DNA of 63,891 bases, taken from the NCBI GenBank assembly GCA_022497145.1, contig MU385994.1:1-63891 (forward strand), given 5' to 3'. The translations under genes and the position numbers were made by a program. Positions 47,725-58,399 of this stretch are shown one piece after another (the first letter of the stretch is position 1; every line of letters begins with the position of its first letter). Origin of the DNA: Rostrohypoxylon terebratum (Eukaryota > Ascomycota > Sordariomycetes > Xylariales > Hypoxylaceae). The notes under the pieces are model-generated. The model was not told the origin of the DNA. It made no database searches and saw only the letters and a program-made list of their open reading frames with translations.

Positions 47725-49318
47725 CTACGTCCTCAATGTTGCACCCAACCCGGTACCCCCTTCGACAGACCCATAGAAGTTTTTCCCTTCTGCTAGATCT
47801 GCTGAACCTCCTTCAGCATGTCCGCCACCCACGTCGAATTTATTTCCGCTAAATGATATGTTACCACCTGTCGCTTTGCCGCCCTGGAGAACACTGCGCC
47901 GCGCACTCGGTTGTTCTGCGTCAGCAGGATATCGGGGGCGGTGTTGAGAAGGCCCGTCAGAAGCAGGATCGTTCGGTCGGGGTTGATCCGCGAGAGGTTC
48001 GAGTACGTCACGCCCCGGCCCTGTCTTGCTGGCGGAAAGTGCTATGGAAATCTTCCTTTGAATCCGCAAGATACATCTACAAACCTGGTCATAACCGGAG
48101 TGTGTTTGGTTCGGAAAGCGGCAAATATGCGTGTGGTCTACGTCACTCATCGCCTCGGCTGCGACGTCGTTCATGCTGGCCGCTTCTGCTGTGACGATCT
48201 GGTTCGTCTCCAGCGTCAGTAAACAGCGCTATTTCAACTCTTCGGGTGAGACTTTATGGACGCGTCACGTACAATTTCCTTCCCTGCGCCCACTCTCATT
48301 TTCCTCGTCTCGTATAGACACTCGAAGGGTATGGGTGGATCAAGCAACTTGAAATCTCTTTTCGAGATTCGAGAGCTCCCATTAAAAGCACCCAATATCT
48401 GCGAGAAGTCGCGAGCCCGGAGCCCTGACAGCTGGGCGAGCTGGATGAGGTAGTCATTCCATATCCCTAAGAGGGATCCGGAATGGGGAGTTGCCAAAAA
48501 GAGTAGGCCGCAATACTGAGGTTCTAGACCGTCGTACAGTCTACTCTTTCGGAGCCGGGCGTCTCTATTCAATTCAAGCATCGCTTCGCGGGCTACAAGT
48601 CCGCCTAGAGAGTGGCAAACGAAGATTATAGGACGTGATCGCTCCTTTATGAGCCGTTTCATTCTCAGCGGGGGCTCATTCTAACGACTTCTTAGCCGCT
48701 ATCACATACCTCAGGTGATTCTCTCACAGAGGACACCGCCCTCAAGAGACCGGATGCCCATTCTACTACGCCTGTAGTATTGGCACTGTCGTTCAGGAGC
48801 GAGCTATAGCCGTATGTCATGATGCGCGAGTTTCGAAGCTGTGGGTGCGTCGGCAGGAAATCCCGGGGCCACATTTGCCCGCCTTCCCAGGCAAAGGTAT
48901 CGAAGGCATTTCCATTCAAGCCATGAACAAAACAGATGCTAACAGTAACATTATTAAGACGGGGTTATGATTGAAAATTATTTCCGGAAGAAACTTACTC
49001 TAATTCCAGCTCCGGCGCCACGTGTAAGACGGTCAAATCATTGAAAGTATCATCAAATGACCAATCCGAATGATCCGTAACCGCAACCTTTTGTTTCAAT
49101 CTCTTCGAGGGGAACGTGATAGTCGCAGTCTGTCGACCGGATTGTGGCGCCAGTGACACCAAGCGTTTGCCGCCGGTGTTTATGAGAGGGATTATGCCCA
49201 AGAGCTTTCTCTGGCCATGGGGCTCGCATAAAGCGTCCGCATAAGCCGCTATGGTGTCCTTAGAGACGTCATTCTCGATATTTCTAATTCGAATGGTCCT
49301 CGAGGTGCGCGAAAACAT
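47725..49318 (-). CDS. SesB/DUF676-like serine esterase with Pro-rich linker and Gly-rich tail
   Basis: Alpha/beta hydrolase of 476 residues. Exons 49318-48999, 48938-48710, 48680-48273 and 48198-47725. An N-terminal unknown domain (SRTIRIRNIENDVSKDTIAA) precedes the hydrolase: ICFVHGLNGNAFDTF, nucleophile elbow IIFVCHSLGGLVAREA (Ser about 207), LLFLATPHSGS, and the late VDHTHICRFPNQTHSGYDQV. A Pro-rich linker (about 377-424) and a Gly-rich tail (about 425-476: GGNISFSGNKFDVGGGHAEG, then EGKNFYGSVEGGTG) follow. The NLR at 21.7-26.9 kb carries the same hydrolase type, and such esterases are known NLR-linked effectors. Intron 2 would be only 29 or 35 nt. A second open frame overlaps the linker (47793-48022), so the C terminus is less certain than the hydrolase. 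Confidence 0.75.
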
Positions 49319-49803
49319 TTCTTAAGCAAGCCACGAAAGAGTGCAATGGTAAGAGTCCTGCTCCATCTACTCTGAGAGACCGGGGGGCTTGATCATTTTT
49401 TTGCTTTTAGCTGAGGTGCGGTCCACTGGCAACCAGCCACTGATACTTTGGCTGTCAAGTAGGTTTACGTACCTGCATACTACTGGAGGTAGGTTGGGTC
49501 GCAATGCGACCTGGTACAAATAGAGTACTTATGAAAATGAAAATACGGTATGCATTGTGAAAGCGGGGGTTCTTGGTCAGCTCAACAACAACACATGTTT
49601 ATTGGGTAGCGACTTTTCTACTCCTGTGCCTGTACCGGGACATCTAATGCTATCATTACAGCAATATGCAATTTATATCTCTTTATTTGCCTATGCGTAG
49701 CTCGCATACATCTCGTACCTATATTGTCTCCCTAATATTGGATATCCCAGCACCCAACTCCAACTTTCCAAACACACAGCTAGCATCATAGTGCCAATGT
49801 CAC
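49319..49803. other. Intergenic, no gene seen
   Basis: 485 bp between two minus-strand genes: promoter of the esterase and 3' flank of the small Gly-tailed gene. Nothing else recognised. Confidence 0.5.
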
Positions 49804-50448
49804 TTATTTCACACGGGTCTGTACAAGTTCGCCCGCGGCTCCCCGTCCAGCTTTAGCCCTAAGGCCATCTGAGGTGACGTTGGCTTGGCCGCCGTAAGCA
49901 GCACCTGACATCCCCGAAATCTTCTCCCCGTATCCATCCCCACCAAAAGCCTTGCCTCCAAATGCATTGCCTCCCAGGTCAATAATTCCCCCATACCCCA
50001 TACCACCTTCAGCAAAGGCGCCACTTGCACAACCAGAAGTCACATTGGCACCCATGCCAGATCCACCGCCAGCCACAGTCTTCTTCTCATCGTATCTGAT
50101 AATCAGGACCTTTGTTTTCCCTAGGACATCATGCAGGGTCTGGCTTAGGTCTGTGATCTTTCTGCCTGTCTGGTATTTGCCAGATTCAAGGAACCCGACA
50201 TAGAATGAGATGTCGCCGGGTATGCTGAACCTGCGCCGAATCGTGGCTTTGAAACCCTTGAAGATTTCTTCCTTGTCATCGGTAACATCTTCAGACTTGA
50301 CACTCTCTACTTGTAGTAATTAGCTGCCATTCCAATGTACAGTGGACTTTCGTATAGACTCATTGCAAGTACAAGGAAAGGTTGACGGACCACAATTACG
50401 ATCATGTATGCTCCACGCAACACACCGGAAGGTAAACTCGTCGGACAT
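49804..50448 (-). CDS. Small protein: unknown N-terminal domain plus Gly-rich tail
   Basis: Two exons, 50448-50400 and 50309-49804, give 184 residues; the first exon has only 49 nt. Residues 1-95 look like a compact alpha/beta domain (MSDEFTFRCVAW, EEIFKGFKATIRRRFSIPGD, FYVGFLESGKYQTGRKITDL, KTKVLIIRYDEKK), perhaps ubiquitin-like by strand and helix order, but I cannot name it. Residues 96-184 are Gly/Ala-rich with GG-N-A-F-GG-K-A-F-GG type units. The tail resembles that of the upstream esterase and the 55.26 kb protein. The intron call rests on the phase match and on the in-frame stop it removes. Confidence 0.6.
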
Positions 50449-52883
50449 TATGACTTCCAAGGTTTCTATCAAACTGGAAACCTTGTGGGGCAGGTTGATT
50501 CTGACGAATGATGTTATGAAGCAGGGAAAGATGGAATAGATCTCAATGATAAATCTGCTTTCTAAAAAGTCGAGATGAAAATGAGAGGAGCCTATGCAAT
50601 TTAACTGCATGTAGGCGTTTTTCGGAAACCATAAAAATTGGTCAAGGAGCTATGCTTCCATCCATTCTCCTACGTCGTTGGGCTCAATATCTGTGCCTGA
50701 CAACATCACCCAAGAGAGCCTGCCTGCCGGAGTTGTGCGAAGGAAACAGGTGCTTGGCCAATCAGGCATTCCGATCACAGAGCCTGCTTCATGCCTCGGC
50801 CTCTCAGAGATCACTGAAAGAAAAGATAATATTATTTGATATGTGCCATGAAGAGTGCCGCACTGGTTCTCTTTTAGCTTTTCTTGATGGCCACTCGTTT
50901 GCTCAAAGTTATTGTATCTCATGACGGCTGCCATGCATGGCGGATCTACTTGAGAATAGATTATCGGACTATGCCCAGCTGAATATGCTAGATATCAGGT
51001 AGACAGGATGAGGTTGACACGTATCTCACTCAAATGAAAATCATTGCAGCTTCTTAGGAATATCAGATCACCTATTACCAGTTATCGGTAAAACCAATAT
51101 GTAGCGTTTAAATTCTACTATTGGAGGACACAAATGATTTACATCAGGCTAACTTACTCGCTACTCCTCACGACACTTACGAGACGCCACTTTGGTACCG
51201 TGATAAGTTTCTTCGAATTTGATAAGTAGAACGCCACTGCTTTTCGGTTACATCTTCCGCAGCTAAGCGCTGCCAAGCCACGGAAGACTTCTTTCGAGTA
51301 TTATCACATCCCTTTCATACATCGATAGTAGACCACACCAACTTCTTTAGGGGCGAAACCTGCGTCTTGTGCTCAGGCTTCTCGCAACTAGCTAGCTGGG
51401 GCGCTGAGCCGCTTCTGTCGGTACCACCGGAGGTCACTATCCTGACAAATCTATCTATGTAGTACCATGTGCCACGTGGTCACGGGCCAAACCCCGTAGG
51501 CCACCCCTTTTCCCACCAAAATACCCTCTTTTTGAACACCTCTATCTCGGTGGTATAAAGTTATGTAACTATAAAGCTAATACTATTCGAAAGGGGCTTG
51601 GAAGGTGGTTCTAAAGATATAATATATGTCTTGGTAGAAACATTCAATTAAGAGTTATTACCTAACAAAGTATCAGAACGGTTTTTTGATGGGTTTTTAT
51701 AGTTACCAAAATTTTAGTGGTTGAATTAGTGGTGTTTCCCGAATTTTAGGCTTAAAATATAGCGCTCAACTTGTGTATCCATGGATATTACAGATCCTTA
51801 ATTATAAGAAGTATTAATATAATTTATATGTGTATAGGTAGTTGTACAATATGTGTTTGAAAGGAATAAAGGAGCTTTAGCTGTAGTACTACGTGTACGA
51901 GTGCGGCTATGACTGTATGGCCACCCTGGCCCGAGCTCTTCAAATCCAACGAGGATTAAAGTATACCCAACCTATTATTGACAGAATCACACTACTTATG
52001 ATAAAACTGTTCATATCACTAGAATTGCCTTGTCCAGTTCTATGATACCTGAAAGTTTAAAGTACCAATCTTCAATAGCCGTTGTGTAAAGTGTGGAAAC
52101 ATGGGGAAGGGGAAAATTAAGGAAATTACGTGTTTTCCTAGTTATTTTGCTACTAGATACCTCCTTTAGTACAGCACAGAACCGGAATCATGCGGCACTG
52201 ATCGATAGCCCTTCTTCTGATATATAATTTCGTAAAAAGAATATTTAAAATACCAACTCCTTGTCGATATACAGGTGATTGAAAAGAGGGTGTTTTGATG
52301 AGAAAGAGGGTTGCCCGATGGGGTGTCACGTGACACATGGTAGGAATGTGTCACATGGGGATTGGATGCCAATTAAATGAATAAGATTGAACTAAAAACA
52401 CTCCCCTGACTCCCGTATTCGGAGGGTAGGGCGCTTAGCATGTATATTGTACCTAGAATCTTAAGCATAAATTGGGTACCAAATTCCCACTCTAAGGAGG
52501 ACAGGAATTAAGGACCTTAGCACCTTTGAGAATTATTATTGAAATTGATAATATATCCAAGCCCTATTCAGCCCTTGTCACAGTATGGTAAGGTGATAAA
52601 GTCGCTTCGTCTTGTGAAGGGGAAATTTTATCTCCATGTCCGTCATTCAAACATAATTGTTAAGAGTAAACAAGCATACCTGTGATATCGAACATCGATT
52701 CAACAACTCGTACCTAATTTTGAACGAATTATCTCTTGTCTTGATTCGATAACCATCTCTCGGTTCCGTCTACCAAGTTTCTCTGGTCCAAGTTTTAGAC
52801 CTAGTTAGTTCAGTTTTTTTTCCCGAAATAAATTTGGAATATGAAGATCATCCTTTCCCTCGCTAATATAGTGTTCCAAAGAT
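50449..52883. other. AT-rich intergenic with a transposon relic
   Basis: 2.4 kb without genes. It contains the inverted-repeat element at 51465-52340. The AT-rich centre suggests mutational decay such as RIP. From 52690 to 52883 it is the upstream region of the lectin gene. Confidence 0.55.
51465..52340. mobile_element. Degenerate TIR element with TA target duplication
   Basis: The left end reads CCATGTGCCACGTG and the right end, on the other strand, CCATGTGTCACGTG (13 of 14 match). Similarity continues inwards as diverged C/T-rich stretches (CCAAAATACCCTCTTTTT against TCAAAACACCCTCTTTT). The dinucleotide TA abuts both ends (51463-51464 and 52341-52342), as expected for Tc1/mariner-type insertion. 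The 876-bp interior is AT-rich and has no transposase frame, so this is a MITE or a decayed element. Confidence 0.6.
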
Positions 52884-53546
52884 ATGTCTGTTGTATCGTT
52901 ACCGGAATCCCCGCGGCCAAAAGCCTCGGAACATATCTCCTTGACATGGCCCGACGACTACGTGTCAGTCGAACCGGGAAACTTCTTCCAAGAAGACAAC
53001 TGCGAGTCAGATGAGCAGGAGAAAAAGAAGCGCCTCCTTTTCCGCCCGCAAGTCACCGTCAACGTCTTCAACACAGGCGGCTCGAACTCGAGCGCGGGGG
53101 GTTCCGGCGCCGGTGGGTCCGGGACTGGCGGTGCCGCCTCGGTGTACGGCGGGGGCAGCGTCCACAGCGGCAGCGACCGCGGCGGCGGGGACCGGGTTGC
53201 GAATCTTATGGCCCAGGTCGCCGCTCTGAGCAAGAAAGTCGAGCAACTAGCCGCGGCGAAGACGCCCGCGATCGAGAGCGGGGAGTGGAATACGTCGGAC
53301 GTCCGGCCATGGAACCGCCCCGAGAGCTCTACGCAGGCGCGCGTCAACTTCGTCGAGAAGTTCGCCTCCGTGCCGACGGTGGCCGTGAGCATCAACATGG
53401 CCGACGCCGCGAACTCGGCCAATTTTAGGGTTAGGGTCTCCGCCACGGCCGTCGATGTGAAGGGGTTTACGATCAAGGCTGAGAGCTGGTCCGATACGAC
53501 CTTGTACACTTGCGGCATAACCTGGATAGCGATAGGCACCCGGTAG
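52884..53546 (+). CDS. H-type lectin domain protein with Gly-rich linker and coiled coil
   Basis: Single exon, 220 residues. Residues 1-52 are acidic and disordered, ending in KKKR. A strand VTVNVFNTGG runs into a Gly/Ser repeat region (about 64-103). A coiled coil follows at about 104-126 (VANLMAQVAALSKKVEQLAA). An H-lectin domain covers about 135-219: QARVNFVEKFASVPTVAVSI, FRVRVSATAVDVKGFTIKAE, SWSDTTLYTCGITWIAIG. H-type lectins bind N-acetylgalactosamine-type sugars and trimerise, which fits the coiled coil. There is no signal peptide, so it is probably cytosolic. Codons end mostly in G/C. Confidence 0.82.
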   Translation: MSVVSLPESPRPKASEHISLTWPDDYVSVEPGNFFQEDNCESDEQEKKKRLLFRPQVTVNVFNTGGSNSSAGGSGAGGSGTGGAASVYGGGSVHSGSDRGGGDRVANLMAQVAALSKKVEQLAAAKTPAIESGEWNTSDVRPWNRPESSTQARVNFVEKFASVPTVAVSINMADAANSANFRVRVSATAVDVKGFTIKAESWSDTTLYTCGITWIAIGTR

Positions 53547-55259
53547 TGTCACGGTGCGAATCTAAAGGCTGAGGAATGATTCTATTATTGTGTGGAGGGC
53601 TCTATGTTACGTTGCGCTATGGAACACGGTTAATGCGGGAATTCCCCTTTGTTTTGATAGGTATCTAGGGATCTTTATGGGATACTTGACAGATAGGAAG
53701 CATTACGATGCAATACGGATCTAGATGCTATAGAGTAATATCTCAAAGTTGGATTCCCTCGTTGAAGTATAAGGCTCTGCCTAGTTGAATTGAATCAATA
53801 TTTTTTTTTTACCTAGGTGAAGCCTTAGAAGTAGCACAGTCTGGACTGTTTGAGAGATTCTGTCGTTGATACCGATATTTCAATACATGATTTAGGAAGG
53901 CCTTAAGGTTATGTCGGGACTCGGGAGTGGGATTTACCTTAGTGAGATCCCCCTTATTAGATCTCAAGGTAGCGGGCGATATACTGGCCCTCACTATCAC
54001 ATAGTATTCAACACTTTTCTGCGGTATATCTACAGGCTTACGAAGTTACCTATTCATGCTTGCTGTATTTACCGCAGGGACCAATAGCTTCAAAACTAAC
54101 CTAAGGCTGGGTAAAAATCCAGGCAAACTCTCGCGATCCTGAAAAAGGTAAAGAGATTGGGGAATCAAAATACACAGCAAATCTGAGGGACACGTTTAAC
54201 CTTGAAAAGCCCCCGAGTCTTCTCAGGCCCTCTCTCCTAAATAAAATAAAACGGCCTTAAATCTCAATACATTGAGGTGGCAACTGCTAGACTCATCTTG
54301 CAAGAGACAGTTGATAGGTAGAGCGGTGAGCCTGAGCTTCGAAATCTTTTATGTTTAAATAGTTAAAACTAGCCATAATAGACATCTGGATATGAAAGTA
54401 TAAAGACGGATTGGCCGCACGGCTTTATGACTATCTAGCTAGTTCTGGCATTACATTGGCCTTGTTTGTTCCGTACCCGAGTCTCCATGTGAATCTTGGT
54501 ACGATATCGAGTGGTGTTTGAAGAACATATATTCATGCACGACGGTCAATATGGCTAGATAATGTATGCCAGGTAATATTGCCTAGCTATTTGCGAGTAA
54601 TTATCCCCGCTTCTAATCACATGCAGAATCGTGACAAGGGGGTTAAAACGCGAAGTTGTTGAATGTTGAAGGTGATGAGGCTCAAATAAGAGGTATGGTG
54701 TTGAAGGGTGGGTTACATGCGAAGTTAGCTAGCAATGGGTTAGAATGTCATTGGTTGAGCACATGTCAGACTCCGCTGTACTTAGGGGTCCTTGGCTGCA
54801 TTTATTGCGTCATTATATTGGGTGATAAAGGATTGCATGACAGACCGGATTCATATCTGGTTGCACTCAAATTCAGCCAATGGAATAATATGGTTTCACG
54901 TCATTTAGGCATGCAAGAATATGATAGTCGTTTATTTGGTCAAGACACATTGGCTGCCTTCAAAGCTGAAGATAACAATCATGAAATGTGCTGATTGGAT
55001 GTGTTGTAGGTGGATTTCCTGTCACGCTACCCATCCAAGATCTCTCGGATGCCGTGGTTCAGTTGAGAGAGCCTTCTAAACCATATTACGAGTGCAATGG
55101 GGACTTACTAGATATCAAATACATAAAGCCCAACATTTTGTCAAAGAATGAAGGCTGTTGACGTTAAATCACAAAGCCACCACAACCAAGACGCAGAGCC
55201 CACCAAACTCACACTATTCTTCTCTTAACGAGTCTTTGAAGCCCTATACTTGATCTACC
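53547..55259. other. Intergenic with a broken gene
   Basis: Mostly noncoding. The decayed frame at 54656-55161 lies here. A minus-strand 63-codon frame near 53809-54000 is unsupported. Confidence 0.5.
54656..55161 (+). pseudogene. Broken unknown gene (possibly HET-associated)
   Basis: An open frame without ATG (MVLKGGLHAKLASNGLECHW, then RPDSYLVALKFSQWNNMVSR and FGQDTLAAFKAEDNNHEMC) stops, and protein-like sequence resumes in another frame 17 nt later (GGFPVTLPIQDLSDAVVQLR, ECNGDLLDIKYIKPNIL) to a stop at 55161. Removing 17 nt would join the parts without loss, so a small insertion probably broke the gene; an intron this short is not credible. Its upstream end also changes frame. Family uncertain; the sequence reminds me of C-terminal parts of fungal incompatibility-type proteins. 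Confidence 0.4.
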
Positions 55260-55520
55260 ATGAGTTCTCCCTACAGCGTTGATATTTCCGGTAAGGGCGG
55301 TGACGCCAACCATCTCCCAAGCTACGGTACAGGCCGCGACGGCCGTGTCGGTGATGCAAAGGGCGGTGATGGCCTAGGTGGTAATGTCAAGATCGGCTCC
55401 ACCCGAAAGGTCGATGGCATGACCTTCAAGTCCACCGGCCAAGGAGGAAGTGCTGGGACCCATCTGAGTGGCACTGCCACCGGTGGCAAAGGCACTGGAG
55501 GCGACTTCACGCTTGACTAA
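55260..55520 (+). CDS. 86-residue Gly-rich protein
   Basis: Single exon, MSSPYSVDISGKGGDANHLP, followed by GG-D-A-K-GG-D-G-L-GG-N type units to the end, about one third glycine. It has charged and beta-prone residues between the Gly pairs (VKIGSTRKVDGMTFKSTG), so it is not simple low complexity. No signal peptide or membrane segment. It resembles the tails of the 47.7 and 49.8 kb genes. The pyrimidine-rich leader CTACC just before the ATG and the clean frame support expression. Confidence 0.6.
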   Translation: MSSPYSVDISGKGGDANHLPSYGTGRDGRVGDAKGGDGLGGNVKIGSTRKVDGMTFKSTGQGGSAGTHLSGTATGGKGTGGDFTLD

Positions 55521-56849
55521 GCTTGAAGTCAACAATTATCCAAGTATGGCTTCACTACAAGTCCCCCTATTAGTATTGAGTCGTTCTGGTAGATATGAAT
55601 GCATGATAGCTAATGTCAATATCTTGGGAAGTCAGCCCCATAGCTACCTAGGTACTTGGGCTTTGGAAACGAGATGGAGGGAAGATCTAAGGCGATAGAT
55701 ATGTGCAACTGCTTAGTTGGCGCACTAGTAATGCTGGACACCTGCTTTCATGTATCAACCTTCAAGTCAATGGAAGTCTTTGTTTAAAAAATGACTCCTT
55801 CGGTTCTGGCCGTTTGCTCTACTTATTCGTAAAGTTGGTATGGTAGCGATGATCTGTAGACCACTTCTAGTCTTTAAGATTATTCTCAGTGATTCCTATA
55901 TAGGAGTGGAGTACCCATGATGTAACCCATCACAGACTCTCCGTCAGTCGAACCTATGGTATTGCAATTTGTAAGGAGCGATGATAGTTAGATGAAATGG
56001 CTGTTATAGGTTTCGGAGCTTCTTGTCAAGGTGTTTAATAAATAGGGGTGTAAGTGGAGAATGCCCGGTGTGGTTCGGAGGTCCGGTAGTGAAACAGTCA
56101 AAAAGCGGTCCGGTCCGGCAGAAGGGGGAGCGTGATGAGTCAGCAAACACACCCGTGCTGCATGTCGCGTCGGGCCTGCAACTTACCAATATTTTCTACG
56201 CTATTGCTATATCCTATCACTAAGAAAAGTGATATCGAATCTTTTGATCGGACGGACCTCGACTACAACCAGGCGCATTTTCTACCACGATATGTCAAAC
56301 TGGAGTGGTTAGTCTAGTGCGAAGATCCGAACCAAGAATCTCACGCATCTAGCAGGAGACCGGATGGAAGAAAAAGGACGTTGTACTATAGAAATTTAAA
56401 TCAACAGTTCGTCTCATTGTATATACGGAACGAAGGTTCCATCGAGAGTGTTGTGATGTCCGGCGATGTACACAAGCTCATCTGCTTAAAGGCACTGACT
56501 TATCTGCAATTTTCTGGCCTAGCCATACGCTCTCCACAGCACCGACTTGTATCATTGTGTCCGATATCTTCCGAGATTGTTAGTACTATACGTTATTTTA
56601 TCAATTACCTCCTATATGTAAGGTATAAGCAGATGAATGCATGTATATACAAATGAGCGCGAACGTGGTCGCTCCCTACCTATGTTCCATCAAATTCCTC
56701 GTAACGCCTCGCGGCAGATCCGACTGCCAGGTATAATAAACAATCCGCGATAACTCTATCATGAATCGCAATTCAAGACACTAAAACGCCAGACATCCGC
56801 TTTCTGAGCTATGCCATTTCTCAAACACAATGCAATCTCCTGGTGATGA
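55521..56849. other. Intergenic, no gene seen
   Basis: Includes CCTAGGTAC at 55649-55657 and GTCCGGTCCGG at 56108-56118. Short frames only. Confidence 0.55.
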
Positions 56850-58399
56850 TTATGACCCGTCGGCCCACACGAAACCCATGCCGCCTATTAATCCGCTAAG
56901 GACGAGGGCTGTCAATATACCGGCGCCCGCCTTATCTGCTGTTGTGATAGCTCTCGGTTGAGCGATCTTGTCGTCGTCGTTCGAACCCGCGTTTACGTTG
57001 CCCGTGGACGAGCCTCCGTTTTGTGAAGTATACGGCGTAGGGGCGTTGTCGACTAGGGTGGCTATGACAGCATTGAGCGCATTCATCTGCTCGCCGACAC
57101 CGTACTCGCCGTCGAAGGTGCTTCCTTGCAGCCAACTAAAGCCGCACGCTGTTCCATCTGGACCCTTGTAATCTGATCCTGCCGGTCCGGAGCACTGTTC
57201 AGCAACAGCCTTGGCGTTCGATTTAATGAGGGGCATGATCGTATCGTACGTAAACGAAGCGAGCTGGGTCGTTAGGGCCATCCAACGGACCAGGTGACCC
57301 TTGAAAGATTGTTGATCCACATTACACTTGGCAGATGTCTTTTCGCAACTCGGTTCCCACATGACGCCGTCCTGGAAAAATATGTTGGCTGTGGAATTGA
57401 CCAATCCATTAAGACGTTCCTTCCAGATATCTGAACCGTTGGTATAGTTGTACATGTTAGCAGCGCCATGTATGAACAGGCCGGCGTTGTAGGTGAATTG
57501 GGCTGCGTTGATCGCAGTGCAGTTGTCGGATCCCGCATTTCCGGCACCATCTAGCACGTTGTAGTTTGAATTGATGAAACCGACGCCTTGCTCCCATTCG
57601 AAGATCTTAGCCGCCCAGTCGGCATAGGTTTGGTTGCCGGTATACCGGGCTAGACGTGACGCGACATTGAAGAAACATCCATTGGAGACGGAATTCTTGT
57701 AATTGTAGCCGTTGTTGAATGTGAAAATCTGCCAACGCATCCCACCGCCGCAGGTATCAGGTTCCCATCGGCTGACGTACTCGTTGTACACGGCTTGCGC
57801 TAATGCAAGCCACTGCGGTTGATCGGATGGCGGGTTCGTGAAATTTAACTCGGCGGCGGACATTGCCGCCATGGCCCAGAAACCTTGATCATCGTTTCCT
57901 TCGGACTTCGTTTGGTTGGAAGGCATGAAGTCGGCATCGTCTCCTACCTGATGTTCAAGCGCCTGGAGGGTGATGTCGTTATAGGTTGTGTCGCCTGTGA
58001 AAGCCCAATACTCCACCAAGAGTCCGAACATCGCACCCGCTTCCCACCCTGTTTGTTATGTTAGCTAGGGCCAACTCGCTCAATCATTTAAATCCAACAT
58101 ACAGTAGTATGGGTCGGGCAAGTTTCCGGGGACATCGCCGGTGTTATTGCCTATCATTTATGTTAATGGGAATGACTCGATGTTGTGGACTACTGTTAAT
58201 TTACCTGTGTAGTACTTGACGAGACCGTAGGCGATCGTGCTGGCAGCCGATTTGATGGAGGCTTGGAACGGGTTAGCATTATCATCGTGTGGGCTAAGGT
58301 GTTAAATATCTCACAGTCGCTTGTCCAGTCAACGTCAATGGCCGACACCGAACTGAGCAGCAAGCTCGAGACGCCGAGTAGAAGTGGTGAGAAATGCAT
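56850..58399 (-). CDS. GPI-anchored GH76 mannan endo-1,6-alpha-mannosidase (DCW1/DFG5-like)
   Basis: Cell-wall enzyme thought to transfer GPI-glycoproteins into the wall glucan by cutting alpha-1,6-mannose. Exons 58399-58315, 58261-58205, 58150-58103 and 58048-56850 give 462 residues. A signal peptide spans 1-20 (LLLGVSSLLLSSVSA). Core motifs are IAYGLVKYYTGNNTGDVPG, PYYWWEAGAMFG, and the catalytic Asp pair in SEGNDDQGFWAMAAMSA (D116, D117). Later come CGGGMRWQIF and YNAGLFIHGAANMYNYT. A Ser/Asn-rich spacer and a hydrophobic tail (AGILTALVLSGLIGGMGF) give a GPI signal. Several sequons. Nothing is missing. Confidence 0.92.
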
